From Flammeovirga agarivorans (lineage in GTDB: Bacteria > Bacteroidota > Bacteroidia > Cytophagales > Flammeovirgaceae): a DNA stretch of 64,000 nucleotides. The number at the start of each line of letters is the position of its first letter. The stretch's first letter is position 1. A model generated the notes under the pieces. That model saw nothing but the letters and a program-made list of their open reading frames with translations, made no database searches and was not told the origin of the DNA. Shown piece by piece: positions 1-9,113 of the stretch. The stretch lies in assembly GCF_012641475.1 (NCBI RefSeq), contig NZ_JABAIL010000003.1:434001-498000 (forward strand). Reading direction: 5' to 3'. The translations under genes and the position numbers were made by a program.

Positions 1-687
1 TGGTTTTGGGAAGGGAGTGCATCCATTGAAAAAAATCGTTTCTATTTACCGGGAGAGAATATGGGTTCTCCTTGGAGATCTGGTGATAAAGGAGCTGCAG
101 ATTTAACTTTCAAGACGTACCCTCAAACGGTATTGCCTTACCCATCAATGGAGCAGGCAGACTACGCAGTGTTGGAGACAAAAACTGCTGTAGGTGTCAT
201 TGCTGCAGGTTCGCTATTTGTGGGTGATATTCAAGGAAGTGGACCTATCAATATTACCACTGATTTTGGTATTCCATTTACAGATAGGCCTATTGGATTT
301 ACTACTGATGTACAATACAATCCCGAAACCTATGGAGATAATGTCATCGACCAATGTGATATCTATGTCATCTTACAAGTGAGAGAAGGTGAAGGGGAAA
401 ACGAAAAAAGATACCGATTAGCAACGGGCTGGTACAGATCCTCTAGCGATATGTCTGACTTTACTACTTTAGATCTACCGCTATTGTATGGACAACATCA
501 AGATTTAGAATCTTATATGATGCCATCGAGTAGTAATAAAGAAATGCCAGAACATGGTTTTTATGAAGATATAACAGCTTCTCCAACACATATTATTATG
601 GTGTTTGCTTCAAGTGCAGAGGGAGCAAGTTTTAAAGGTGGAATCGGTAGTACACTTAAAGTGAAAGGAATTACCTTAAACTACTAA
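1..687 (+). CDS. PCMD-domain protein, C-terminal part (5' end outside window)
   Basis: The frame is open from base 1 and reads WFWEGSASIEKNRFYLPGEN before the first in-window ATG at 61, so the gene starts upstream and that ATG is internal. Visible features match the putative carbohydrate metabolism (PCMD) domain of Bacteroidota surface proteins: an FVGDIQGSG stretch, FGIPFTDRPIGF followed by a YNP segment, DQCDIYVILQ in mid-domain, and a closing GSTLKVKGITLNY strand. The family is usually extracellular and linked to glycan use; the catalytic or binding role is not established. A strong terminator follows directly. The call is firm on family and weak on function. Confidence 0.7.
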   Translation, partial: WFWEGSASIEKNRFYLPGENMGSPWRSGDKGAADLTFKTYPQTVLPYPSMEQADYAVLETKTAVGVIAAGSLFVGDIQGSGPINITTDFGIPFTDRPIGFTTDVQYNPETYGDNVIDQCDIYVILQVREGEGENEKRYRLATGWYRSSSDMSDFTTLDLPLLYGQHQDLESYMMPSSSNKEMPEHGFYEDITASPTHIIMVFASSAEGASFKGGIGSTLKVKGITLNY

Positions 688-704
688 TCCAGAAGAAGTC
701 AGAA

Positions 705-742
705 CCTGAAACAGTGAATTTTCTACTGTTTCAGGTCTTTTT
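705..742 (+). terminator. Rho-independent terminator after the PCMD gene
   Basis: An 11-bp perfect stem (705-715 pairs with 725-735) is followed by a T-rich run to 742. It lies 18 bases after the stop codon. Confidence 0.85.
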
Positions 743-925
743 ATAAGAAAAGTACAAAATACACTTTAAATATTGTATTTTTAGATGAATATTACGCCTA
801 TGTTAAATAAATGTGAACTATTGCTTGTGTAATTATGTTTGTGGCCATATATTGCAGTCGTGATATTAAGTGTGTATAATACTTTTAATAAACGAATCAA
901 ATAACTTATTAACATTACGACCAAT

Positions 926-1021
926 ATGAAAGAAGCATTACTGTTTGCATTTACGACTGTGGTAACTTTGAATGTGATTATATACTTAAAAGATAATCTT
1001 TTAAACAAACAAGAATCTTAA
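926..1021 (+). CDS. Possible 31-aa single-pass membrane peptide
   Basis: A short ORF reads MKEALLFAFTTVVTLNVIIY and then a charged tail ending KQES. It has a short N-terminus, one hydrophobic segment of about 17 residues (5-21) and a polar C-terminus, as in small inner-membrane peptides. A terminator begins 11 bases after its stop, so a transcript probably ends here. No homologue is recognised and chance cannot be excluded, but ORF plus terminator placement make it better supported than the antisense ORF over the same bases. Confidence 0.4.
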   Translation: MKEALLFAFTTVVTLNVIIYLKDNLLNKQES

Positions 1022-1031
1022 AAAGACATTT

Positions 1032-1053
1032 AAGAGGCGAAAGCCTCTTTTTT
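1032..1053 (+). terminator. Terminator with GAAA loop
   Basis: A seven-bp stem (1032-1038 with 1043-1049) closes a GAAA tetraloop and is followed by a T run. It ends the transcript that would carry the 31-aa ORF. Confidence 0.8.
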
Positions 1054-1071
1054 ATGCTAGTTACTTTCTAC

Positions 1072-1102
1072 AAAAAGGGCACTCTACCAAGTGCCCTTTT
1101 TT
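1072..1102 (+). terminator. Second stem-loop terminator
   Basis: The stem 1077-1083 / 1090-1096 (GGGCACT with AGTGCCC) is flanked by A's on the left and T's on the right, so it could work in both directions. It lies 19 bases after the previous terminator. Confidence 0.7.
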
Positions 1103-1286
1103 AATTGATTGACTATAATATTTGTTCTGACCTTAGAAAACTTGTGTGTATGTATTATTTAATGGTACCACAAAGATGCATGGTTTCCCACGTTTTGATT
1201 GGTAAAAAACATAATGAGATTGGTAGATTTTCAACGATTCAAATTCCTAGTATAAAATAGTGACTTACAGAATTTTCAACATATAA

Positions 1287-1315
1287 AAAAAGTCGATCCA
1301 AAAGGTCGACTTTTT
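1287..1315 (+). terminator. Stem-loop terminator with no obvious gene upstream
   Basis: AGTCGA(T)CC pairs with GGTCGACT around an AAAA loop, with A's before and T's after. No ORF of note lies in the 180 bases before it, which suggests either a small RNA or a terminator acting on the other strand. Confidence 0.6.
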
Positions 1316-1704
1316 CTGCTCGTATTAAAAATGCTTTGTTTTAATGTAATTGTTTAAACTGATGATGTGTAATTTCTTTTGTCTGCTTTAATGTTGTTAC
1401 AATTAGATAAACGCATAACAATTATATCAGGTTTAGTAAAAAATATTTTTTGAGTGGTAAAAAAAAATTCTAAAAAACCGAATTATGAAAGTTTATAACA
1501 GTCTGGTAAAAAATGATCAGTAGAAATCGGAGTATACTATAGTGTAGTTCAATTAATAGTGATTAAAACATACCCAAAAACGATTTTTAGTTTCGATAAT
1601 TTTTTGCCCGTATCGAAAATGCTTTGTTGAGATGATGATAGTTTAAAAAAGATGTATGGAACAGCCTTGGTAGTTTACCAAGGCTGTTTTTTTTATAGAT
1701 AAAT
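1316..1704. other. Non-coding stretch with a terminator-ended region
   Basis: No convincing ORF was found on either strand. Two stretches, about 1313-1372 and 1603-1658, are similar (both contain AAAATGCTTTGTT followed by ATG-rich and GTTTAAA segments). A strong plus-strand terminator closes the region, so an unrecognised transcript may run through it. Confidence 0.4.
1660..1694 (+). terminator. Strong plus-strand terminator
   Basis: The stem 1660-1670 / 1678-1688 (AACAGCCTTGG with CCAAGGCTGTT) is followed by a run of eight T's on the plus strand. The minus-strand side lacks a good T run, so it points to a plus-strand transcript upstream rather than to the converging methyltransferase gene. 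Confidence 0.8.
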
Positions 1705-2481
1705 CTATAACGTAGCTCTTACTTCATTTAAAAACATAGTCATTGCAATTGCTTTTTCTTCTACCCAAGGATTATACTCAGCAATAGCTTGTAAGCGATT
1801 TCTTTCTACAATGTATCCTTCTTTTACCAATTGTTCTAGTTCGGCGACTTCTGACCAAATCTTTACTTTTTGCTCAAATTGTGGGTGTTGTCTATTGTAA
1901 TTTTCATTTGAAGAAATGACTTCAATATTGTTGAACCCCGCATTTTTAAACAGAATAGGTAATTCGGAACCGATGGCATTATTTAACCCTGCTTCGACTC
2001 TCCATTTTAAAAACGATTGATAAAAATGTAACATGGATAAAGGTGGTTGTGGAACCCATTCTAGACGATTATGATTATAATCTAAAATAGATACTTGTCC
2101 GCCTGGTTTTAATAACTCTTTTATCTTCAATACCGCATTGAAAGGGTTACTAATCCATTGCAATACTCTAGCACCAACAATTAGATCAAATTTCTCATCA
2201 GGATTAAACTCAAGTAAATCACAATGTATAAATTCTAAGTTTTGTACATCGGAATACTTCTGTTGGGCTTCTTCAATCATATGTCCTGTGTTATCAATAC
2301 CAGTAACTTTTCCAGTAGGACCAACATACTCAGAAATTCCCTGTGTAATAGATCCGGTGGCACATCCAATATCCAATACTTTGAGACCACTTTTTAACAT
2401 TTTGGGTAAATGTCTGTAATCAGTGGCTAAGGAACGTCTGTCATAGACATAATTTGATTCTTTTTTGCGTTGAACCTTCAT
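1705..2481 (-). CDS. Class I SAM-dependent methyltransferase
   Basis: A 258-aa cytoplasmic protein with the class I methyltransferase fold. Motif I is VLDIGCATGSITQG at residues 35-48, followed by an acidic residue after the second strand (TGIDNTGHMIEEA) and by FDLIVGARVLQWI, the usual methyltransferase-11 post-motif II/III segment. A GGQVSILDYNHN strand then leads into a variable C-terminal half that should set substrate specificity. The methyl acceptor is unknown. There is no signal peptide and no operon partner, so it is a single-gene unit. Confidence 0.8.
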   Translation of the reverse strand: MKVQRKKESNYVYDRRSLATDYRHLPKMLKSGLKVLDIGCATGSITQGISEYVGPTGKVTGIDNTGHMIEEAQQKYSDVQNLEFIHCDLLEFNPDEKFDLIVGARVLQWISNPFNAVLKIKELLKPGGQVSILDYNHNRLEWVPQPPLSMLHFYQSFLKWRVEAGLNNAIGSELPILFKNAGFNNIEVISSNENYNRQHPQFEQKVKIWSEVAELEQLVKEGYIVERNRLQAIAEYNPWVEEKAIAMTMFLNEVRATL

Positions 2482-2815
2482 TTCTAATAGTAGTTTTTTT
2501 AGTCTTTAATTAAATATGTAGTACAAAATATAATATCAATATTTTGTTGCTGTAAACATACTATAGAAAATTGTTCAATCATGATAAATATTGAAAATAA
2601 AGATGATTTCAAATGCATGATAATCAATGTTATATGTAATAAAATACACCTTTAAATAAATCCGTCAATTTTTTCTTATCAATAAATACGATTCCTAATG
2701 AAAAATTGATTGAAAAAAGAGCCAAGCTATATATCGATCTTTTTCTTTAACTATTGAAAACGGCAAGTTTTGATGTAGTGGAGAACACAGCCGGAGTTTA
2801 ATTTTCTACAGGAAC
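2482..2815. other. Intergenic region, AT-rich
   Basis: It should hold the promoter of the minus-strand methyltransferase at its left end. No ORF, repeat or RNA gene was seen in the rest. Confidence 0.4.
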
Positions 2816-3805
2816 CTATTGATTAAATATTACTTTCCAGTCTTTCTCCATATCTACAATAGTATAGTGATGTTGTTGAGCATAAGGGAGAACCTTTTCA
2901 GTGTGTTGGTCATATTTAAATTCTCTTTGTACATCTGTATGGTGTACAAGTAAACTCATATGAGGCTTGGTTTGATGATCAACATATTGAAGCATTTCAA
3001 AATCACCATTAGAATTTCCGGCAGCAAAGATGGGTTTCTTCCCGATGACCTGATGAATTAAAGCCGCTTTGTTACCCCAATTGTCTACATAGCGACCTTT
3101 TGCAGTTCTATAGAGTTGACCGTCTTTATATTTTAAGATGGTGGATGAACCAAAAACATTTTGGGCAGGGATATGATATAACTCCTCAGAAAATAATTTA
3201 AGAAAATCTCCTTCATCTGCTGTGAAAATATAGACTTTGAAACCATTGTCTTGCAGGTATTTTACCAATTCTTTCATAGGTAAATAAGTCAATTTGTTAA
3301 TGGCTCTATGCTTTACTGGGTTTTTCCAAGTGGAAAAAAATTTTCTATTCCATTGATTATATTCTTCGACACTCATTCCTTCAAATGGAGCCCCCATCAA
3401 TTCTCCTACAATAGGATTAAATTCTCCTTTTTCTAATTGATCCATAAAGTAGCCTAAGCTTTTAATATCTTTCGTTAGTATAAACTGATGTAAGCTTTTA
3501 AAAGGCTCTTTATTCGCAAGATCTGGATTTTCTGCAATTCTTTCTTCTACTCGAGCAAAGACACCATAGAAATGACTGTATAAAGGTTTTTCACTCCATA
3601 ACGTACCATCGTTATCAAACACAGCTATACGATCCTCTTGTGGTATAAACTGATCGGATTGAGGATTGGTAACACTTTCTACAAATTGTATAATTTCAGT
3701 TCTTGTAGGTGTTGTATTCCAATGTTTTAAAACATTCTCTTTTGATGTATTAGTACAACTAAAGAACAATAATGAAAGCGTTACAGTAACAATAATCTTT
3801 TTCAT
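2816..3805 (-). CDS. HAD-superfamily phosphatase, predicted lipoprotein
   Basis: This 329-aa protein begins with a lipoprotein signal peptide whose lipobox ends in LLFFSC (Cys17), so it is predicted to be membrane-anchored outside the cytoplasm. HAD motif I is VFDNDGTLW, with catalytic Asp64 and Asp66. Motif II is the threonine in VYIFTADEGD. A lysine in GNKAALI and the acidic motif IV in FAAGNSNGDFEML complete the active site. It resembles the phosphoserine-phosphatase-like HAD lipoproteins of Bacteroidota; the substrate is unknown. The gene stands alone on its strand. Confidence 0.8.
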   Translation of the reverse strand: MKKIIVTVTLSLLFFSCTNTSKENVLKHWNTTPTRTEIIQFVESVTNPQSDQFIPQEDRIAVFDNDGTLWSEKPLYSHFYGVFARVEERIAENPDLANKEPFKSLHQFILTKDIKSLGYFMDQLEKGEFNPIVGELMGAPFEGMSVEEYNQWNRKFFSTWKNPVKHRAINKLTYLPMKELVKYLQDNGFKVYIFTADEGDFLKLFSEELYHIPAQNVFGSSTILKYKDGQLYRTAKGRYVDNWGNKAALIHQVIGKKPIFAAGNSNGDFEMLQYVDHQTKPHMSLLVHHTDVQREFKYDQHTEKVLPYAQQHHYTIVDMEKDWKVIFNQ

Positions 3806-4124
3806 AATAGCATTTCTTGATGATGATATATTATCCTAAACGAATCAATATGTTTAATATTAAACATAAATAATCTATTTTATATCAAAAAGTGATTCTT
3901 CTTTAATAAAATTTGAGAGAGACACTAAATAGAAAAAGTATAACGGGTTGTTATTAGTTCCAAAGTCATGAAATAGCATAATTTCAGTGTTTTCTCTTTA
4001 GGTAGTGTTAAGTGTTTTTAAAAGGTGTTTTTAAGTAAGTTTTAGATGAAAACCGTTAGTAAACTCTTCAAATAATTAGTTATATTAGCAACCGTAAAAA
4101 AACAGAACCATCAAAACGACCACG
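3806..4124. other. Divergent promoter region between HAD lipoprotein and GNAT genes
   Basis: Two divergent genes share this spacer. TATATTAG at about 4081-4088 resembles a Bacteroidota -7 box for the plus-strand acetyltransferase. Nothing else was recognised. Confidence 0.35.
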
Positions 4125-4607
4125 ATGAACTTTATACAGACAAAGGGTAAAATAAAATTATTTAAAGAAGGAAACGAACTTCCATATGATTTGTTACTTT
4201 TAGCTGATGAGACCATCGACGCCATTAATAAGTATATTCATGATTCTGAAATTTATACTTATGAATTAGAAGGAGAAACTGTTGGAGTTTATGCTTATCA
4301 ATTAGTAGGAGAAGACTCCATTGAAATTAAAAATATTGCTGTTTCAGAAAAGGTTCAAGGCGAAGGTATCGGTCAGGAGCTATTAGCCCACGCTATTAAG
4401 AATGCAAAGAAGAGAGGTTTTCATTACATTTTTATTGGCACTGCAAATGCTGCAATCAAACAACTTTATGTATTGCAGAAAATGGGATTCCGTTTCCACG
4501 AAATCAGAAAAAACTATTACATTGAGAAATACGATCAACCAATGTATGAAGATGGTATTCAGCTTAACCACCAATTAGTTTTAAGAAAAGAGCTGAACGA
4601 AATTTAG
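4125..4607 (+). CDS. GNAT-family N-acetyltransferase
   Basis: A 160-aa GNAT protein. The acetyl-CoA-binding core is IEIKNIAVSEKVQGEGIGQE, with the Q/RxxGxG/A loop (QGEGIG), and is followed by a helix and the strand GFHYIFIGTANAA. The closing region LYVLQKMGFRFHEIRKNYY is typical of the fold. It is a clear paralogue of the 157-aa protein encoded at 11763-12236, sharing the IEIKNIAV, GFH, LGF/MGF and (N)YY/FF blocks. The acceptor substrate is unknown. The gene is monocistronic and ends in a strong terminator. Confidence 0.85.
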   Translation: MNFIQTKGKIKLFKEGNELPYDLLLLADETIDAINKYIHDSEIYTYELEGETVGVYAYQLVGEDSIEIKNIAVSEKVQGEGIGQELLAHAIKNAKKRGFHYIFIGTANAAIKQLYVLQKMGFRFHEIRKNYYIEKYDQPMYEDGIQLNHQLVLRKELNEI

Positions 4608-4630
4608 TCAAATTAAAAAATTAAATAAGA

Positions 4631-4667
4631 AGGTCACTGCGGAGCAAATTCGCAGTGACCTTTTTTG
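4631..4667 (+). terminator. Terminator after GNAT gene
   Basis: An 11-bp stem (4631-4641 with 4651-4661) is followed by TTTTTT. Confidence 0.9.
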
Positions 4668-4683
4668 TTGATCAACTCCAATA

Positions 4684-4719
4684 AAAAAAACCAAAGCCTA
4701 ATCGTAAGCTTTGGTTTTT
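4684..4719. terminator. Bidirectional terminator
   Basis: CCAAAGC (4691-4697) pairs with GCTTTGG (4708-4714), flanked by A's and T's. It probably serves the converging minus-strand GH2 gene. Confidence 0.75.
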
Positions 4720-4819
4720 GCAGGTCTATCTTACATAAAAATTATTGTTACCCTAATTTCTTATGTTGGAAAGACTGTTCTTCATTCGTATAAGTAGTCA
4801 CAGTTATTGATCTCTACAA

Positions 4820-7666
4820 TTAGAATACAGGACTTACATTGTTCTTTTTGATATTGTATCCTGTTACTCGTACTTTAATAGTCTCACTGATATTCGCTTT
4901 GTTTAATTTTACTACTCTCTTTTCGTTAGGCATTAGTGTAAAGTAACCTTCAGAGAAGTAAGCAGGTAAAATCACTTTGTCAGTTGATGCACTCAATGCG
5001 TTTAATTTCACATTTAATGCAGGCGTTGAGGATGTGTTGCTAATTTCGAAGTATTTGTAGTCAGCATCTTCTGATACTTCCGCTACAGCTACGCTAATTT
5101 TTTCTAAGTCATTAATTTTTTGGAAGTTTCCACCTTCTTCTGTCTCCCAGTATTCGTTGACTGAAATCATTTTTCCTTTTTTGTCTTTAAGTGATAGACG
5201 AACCATGTGTACTCCCTTAATATCTTTAGAGAAGTTCTTCTCAATAAGTGTTTGCATACTGTTAGAAGCTAATGATACTTCCTTAGATACAGTACTTACT
5301 TGCTTACCCTCCAGATCAAATACTTCAACACTTGCAGTAGCTTTCTCTAAATCGTTTGATGAAGCATTGATGACCTCGATATAACCGCTTTCAATATTTT
5401 TTTGAATGTGCAATGGTTCACAAGCTACTTTGCTGGCAAAGTAAGATCCGAATGTTTCGTAGTCATAAGAGTATACTTGCCATACAGTACTTGGCCATGC
5501 TGGGTGTGTCATCCAAAGTAATAAACCAGTGGTGTTGTTCCATAATTTACTATTCCATGACTCAAACATTGCTCTGTGGCTATTGTAATTGACAAACTGT
5601 GCTTTTCTACAGAAGTCATCAATTCCTGTTGCTTCACCATATAATTCGTCAATGTGAGCAACATATTTTTCTTGTCCCCAGTGGAAGTCATGGTAAGCCC
5701 AAACATCGTTGATTGGCCATAAATCTTCTTCCGCCATCATCTTACGCATTGTCTCTGCAGTTGGTACAGAAGTAGTTCCTAGCTCTGTAGAGAAGCCATA
5801 CGCTGACTTAGCAGTGTAGAACGTTTGGTCTGGTGCATAGTGCCAAGGACCACTGTTTCTTAAGTTTAAGTTTCTTGAGTTGCCTTGGTAGAATCGAGTA
5901 CCATCATACTTTGTTACTAAAGTAGACAATTCTGTATCTAAATAGTCTGGAGCATACCCTTCGTTTCTTGGACACCAAATAACAATAGATGGGTGGTTTC
6001 TATAACGTAATACCACATCTTTGGCATTGTCCATAAACAAGTTGTAGTCGTTAGGCACTAAGTTGTAGTTTTGAGTAGATAACCAGAAGTCGTTCCATAC
6101 TAACATTCCGTACTCATCACATAACTCGTAGAAAATCTCTTCTGTACTTTCACCAGTCCAGTTTCTGATCAGGTTAAAGTTGGCATCTTTGTGTAACTGT
6201 AAGTAAGGCTCCAAACGCTCTCTTTCAGCTCTTTTCATACCATCATCCATACCCCAGTTACCACCTTTAATAAAGATTGGAGTACCATTTACCTTAATCA
6301 CTAGGTAAGGATTCAAGTGTGTGTCTTCTCCTTGGTCGAAGTCTTTGATATCAAACCCTTCAGCTAATTTAGGAACAAAAACACCTTGTAATTCTTTTCT
6401 TGGCTCGCGGTTGTCTAAGAAGTGAGTCTCAGATTTGTCAGCGATTGGATTGTAATCAATACGTACATTTTGTTGGTCTTTTGTATCTACAGTTAAACCA
6501 AATGATAACTCACGGATACCAAAACGTACATTTTTCTTATCAGATACTTTTCCATCTTTGCTTACGCTTAACTCTAATGTATATAACTCCTGTGCACCAT
6601 ATCCATTTGGCCACCATAAACGAGGATTCTTAAAGTTTAGCTTTTTGTATTCAGACGGATCAAATGTTACTTCAGTAGATGAGTTCGGAGCAACTCTTAC
6701 TGTTTTCTTTACAATTACTTTTTCAATTTTAGCTTCTACTTCTGCACTGATCACTTTTGATGTAGTGTTATTTACAGTAGTGCTTATATTGATGTGTGCT
6801 TTTGTTAGGTCTGGAAGGTCAAGGTCTGTAACAACAAATGGGTTAGCGATATTTAAACCATTTTCGAAACGTACCCTAACATCTTGCCAAACACCAATGT
6901 TACGGTCTCTAATACCAGGAATCCAGTCCCAGCCTTCAGATGAAATGAAAGTAGGTCCATCTAAACAAAGTTGTCCACCATTTCTACCTCTATCTTCTAA
7001 ATGTGCTTCCTGAGGAATACCAGGGTTAGGTGGAGGTAAAATTTGAATAGCAAGTGCATTGTTGTCGCCTTTCTTAATAAAGTCACTTACTTCAAATTTC
7101 CCTCTCACAAAAGCCCCTTTTAATTGGCCAATTTTATGACCATTGAGCCACACATTTGCACTATAGTTAATACCGTTTAAAACAATATATGTTTTGTCCT
7201 CTGTTTTATCAGCAGGTACTTTAAATTCTGTTCTATACCACCAATTCTTTCGACTAAGATCGTCTGGGATTAAAGTGTTGTTCACACCGAAGTAGGGATC
7301 AGGGTAAACTTTTTCATTGACTAATGTTGTAAGTACAGTTCCTGGTACTGTCGCGTTATACCACGAATTGTCTTCATAACTAGTTTCTGAAATTTGGAAG
7401 CCAGTATATTTTAATTCTTCTTCTGCTTGTAACTTCCAACCCTCTTGTAAAATGATTTCGTTTTCATCTGTTGTTAAAGGTTGCGTCTTGATAAAAGGTC
7501 CGACTCTGTAATCTTTGTCAATTGATTTTGCTTTAGTAACAGGGATAGTCGACACATCTTGAGGCTTTCTTTCGCCAAATTGCCCAGTAGTTAGTTTCTT
7601 GGGCTTTTGTGCGAATGACACTGAAGCCATTATCATAAATAGTCCTAATAAAAAATTCTTTTTCAT
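4820..7666 (-). CDS. Secreted glycoside hydrolase family 2 enzyme (exo-glucosaminidase/beta-mannosidase-like)
   Basis: A 948-aa protein with a cleavable signal peptide (hydrophobic residues 5-17, ending SFAQ). The GH2 layout is visible: an N-terminal sugar-binding jelly roll (about 75-260, with SANVWLNGHKIG and GWDWIPGIRDRNIGVW), an immunoglobulin-like sandwich (with LWWPNGYG), a TIM barrel from about 440, and C-terminal beta domains. The barrel has IKGGNWGMDDG, LIRNWTGE and WNDFW. The likely acid/base is Glu569 in CPRNEG and the likely nucleophile is Glu628 in FSTELG. The overall pattern is closest to exo-beta-D-glucosaminidase or endo-beta-mannosidase-type GH2, but the exact substrate is open. 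The product is probably periplasmic, since no sorting domain is seen. Confidence 0.85.
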   Translation of the reverse strand: MKKNFLLGLFMIMASVSFAQKPKKLTTGQFGERKPQDVSTIPVTKAKSIDKDYRVGPFIKTQPLTTDENEIILQEGWKLQAEEELKYTGFQISETSYEDNSWYNATVPGTVLTTLVNEKVYPDPYFGVNNTLIPDDLSRKNWWYRTEFKVPADKTEDKTYIVLNGINYSANVWLNGHKIGQLKGAFVRGKFEVSDFIKKGDNNALAIQILPPPNPGIPQEAHLEDRGRNGGQLCLDGPTFISSEGWDWIPGIRDRNIGVWQDVRVRFENGLNIANPFVVTDLDLPDLTKAHINISTTVNNTTSKVISAEVEAKIEKVIVKKTVRVAPNSSTEVTFDPSEYKKLNFKNPRLWWPNGYGAQELYTLELSVSKDGKVSDKKNVRFGIRELSFGLTVDTKDQQNVRIDYNPIADKSETHFLDNREPRKELQGVFVPKLAEGFDIKDFDQGEDTHLNPYLVIKVNGTPIFIKGGNWGMDDGMKRAERERLEPYLQLHKDANFNLIRNWTGESTEEIFYELCDEYGMLVWNDFWLSTQNYNLVPNDYNLFMDNAKDVVLRYRNHPSIVIWCPRNEGYAPDYLDTELSTLVTKYDGTRFYQGNSRNLNLRNSGPWHYAPDQTFYTAKSAYGFSTELGTTSVPTAETMRKMMAEEDLWPINDVWAYHDFHWGQEKYVAHIDELYGEATGIDDFCRKAQFVNYNSHRAMFESWNSKLWNNTTGLLLWMTHPAWPSTVWQVYSYDYETFGSYFASKVACEPLHIQKNIESGYIEVINASSNDLEKATASVEVFDLEGKQVSTVSKEVSLASNSMQTLIEKNFSKDIKGVHMVRLSLKDKKGKMISVNEYWETEEGGNFQKINDLEKISVAVAEVSEDADYKYFEISNTSSTPALNVKLNALSASTDKVILPAYFSEGYFTLMPNEKRVVKLNKANISETIKVRVTGYNIKKNNVSPVF

Positions 7667-8061
7667 ACTCTTTATATAAGTTATATCTCAAAGTGAATGA
7701 TGGTTTGTTGCTGTCTTTCCATTCACGGTCTGTTCTGACTAGCTACTGCAAGGTGGTAAGAATTGGTCATTAATAGGTTTAATATTGATGCAATAGGGTG
7801 TGCAATATGGTCACTGACCTTGTTGAGCGAATTTTCAACACTTGTGGTTTTGCCTATTGATCAGGTTAATTATCTGATGTTCAACCCTGTTTTATGACTA
7901 AATAAGTGGATTATCCTATATTTTTTATCATCACAGCGTGTGCACTTCCATAACCCAATGATAAACCTTTCTGTTCTTTCAGATTTTAATGATGAATCAT
8001 TAGTCTATTCTTTATCTTTATAATTATTGACCATAAATACAATCTTGATTACTGATCAACC
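7667..8061. promoter_or_regulatory. Regulatory region of the GH2 gene and divergent GNAT gene
   Basis: On the minus strand this spacer has GGGTTGA (7881-7887), a motif also upstream of the other glycan operons in the window. TGCAATATGGTCA (7801-7813) overlaps the odd palindrome GGTCACTGACC and resembles a site at 38874-38886. These are candidate operator sites; binding is not demonstrated. Confidence 0.4.
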
Positions 8062-8598
8062 ATGAAATTAGAAAGTAAAAGGCTAGAAATTTGTCCTATC
8101 AATTTAAGACATAAAGAAGAGATTTTCGAATACAGAAAGGACAAAGAAGCGAATAAATACCAAAGTTGGATTCCTGAAAATTTAGAAAGTGTAGAAGCTT
8201 TTATCAATAAGGTACATCCGAAAGTTGATGTTCCAGATACTTGGTTTCAAGTCGTTATCATAGAGAAAAAATTAGGGAAAGTGATCGGGGATATAGGTAT
8301 ACATTTTCTGGAAGAAGAGAGCCAGCAAGTTGACATTGGATATACACTACATCAGTCTTTTCAAGGTAAAGGGTATGCCACAGAAGCTGTGGGAAGGGTG
8401 ATCGACTACTTATTTATAGATTTAAATAAGCATAGAATTACCGCGTCTTTAGATCCAGAAAATATAAAATCAATACAATTACTTGAAAGAATTGGTTTTA
8501 GAAAAGAAGCTTATTTTAAGGAAAGTCTGTGGATCGATGGAAAATGGGTCGATGATATTATTTATGGAATGCTTAAAAAAGAATGGAAGAATAGGTAA
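8062..8598 (+). CDS. RimJ/RimL-type GNAT acetyltransferase
   Basis: This 178-aa protein has the acetyltransf_3 pattern: an early LESKRLEICPINLRH strand, GDIGIHFLEEESQQVDIGY, then the CoA loop QGKGYATEAVGRVIDY. RITASLDPENIKSIQLLERI and GFRKEAYFKESLWIDGKW follow, a close match to ribosomal-protein alanine acetyltransferase relatives. Members acetylate protein N-termini, antibiotics or small amines, and the target here cannot be told. The gene is 45 bases upstream of another GNAT gene on the same strand and likely co-transcribed with it. Confidence 0.85.
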   Translation: MKLESKRLEICPINLRHKEEIFEYRKDKEANKYQSWIPENLESVEAFINKVHPKVDVPDTWFQVVIIEKKLGKVIGDIGIHFLEEESQQVDIGYTLHQSFQGKGYATEAVGRVIDYLFIDLNKHRITASLDPENIKSIQLLERIGFRKEAYFKESLWIDGKWVDDIIYGMLKKEWKNR

Positions 8599-8643
8599 TT
8601 TTATATCTATATACTGTATTACTATTACATTTAAACTTTAATC

Positions 8644-9093
8644 ATGATTACTACAAAGCGAACAAACTCATCTGATAAAGATTTTATTGCATTGATTATG
8701 CTATTGGATGCAGACTTGGCTGAAAAAAACGGAGATGATAACGATTTTTTTGCTCAATACAATAAGGTAGATAAGATAGACCATGTTGTTTTGGCATACG
8801 ACAAAGATGAAGTGGTAGGGTGTGGAGCCATAAAACCTTATGACAAGGAACGCATGGAGGTGAAAAGAATGTTTGTAAAAGAAACGTACAGAGGTAAAGG
8901 AGTAGCTTCTAAAGTACTCAATGATTTAGAAGATTGGGCACAAAGCTTATCGTATACAAAGTGTGTTCTTGAAACAGGGGACAAAATGTTAGCCGCTATT
9001 GGATTATACAAAAAAAGCAACTTTATGGTGATCCCAAATTATGGACAGTACAAAGAAGTTGCTTCTAGTATTTGCTTCGAAAAAACCTTATAA
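8644..9093 (+). CDS. GNAT-family acetyltransferase
   Basis: A 149-aa GNAT protein. GCGAIKPYDKERMEVKRMFV leads into the CoA loop YRGKGVASKVL. The segment CVLETGDKMLAAIGLYKKSN is the signature of the LETG...A..LY subgroup, seen in many bacterial GNATs of unknown acceptor. It probably forms a two-gene unit with the RimJ/L-like gene just upstream. A long inverted repeat follows it. Confidence 0.85.
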   Translation: MITTKRTNSSDKDFIALIMLLDADLAEKNGDDNDFFAQYNKVDKIDHVVLAYDKDEVVGCGAIKPYDKERMEVKRMFVKETYRGKGVASKVLNDLEDWAQSLSYTKCVLETGDKMLAAIGLYKKSNFMVIPNYGQYKEVASSICFEKTL

Positions 9094-9113
9094 CGTCTAA
9101 TTTTAGACCAAGG

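Noticed and set aside
781-1008. 75-aa minus-strand ORF
   Set aside because: No start context or family. The plus-strand 31-aa ORF with a terminator is a better explanation of the region.
6558-7013. 151-aa plus-strand ORF inside the GH2 gene
   Set aside because: It is antisense to conserved GH2 domains and has no features of its own.
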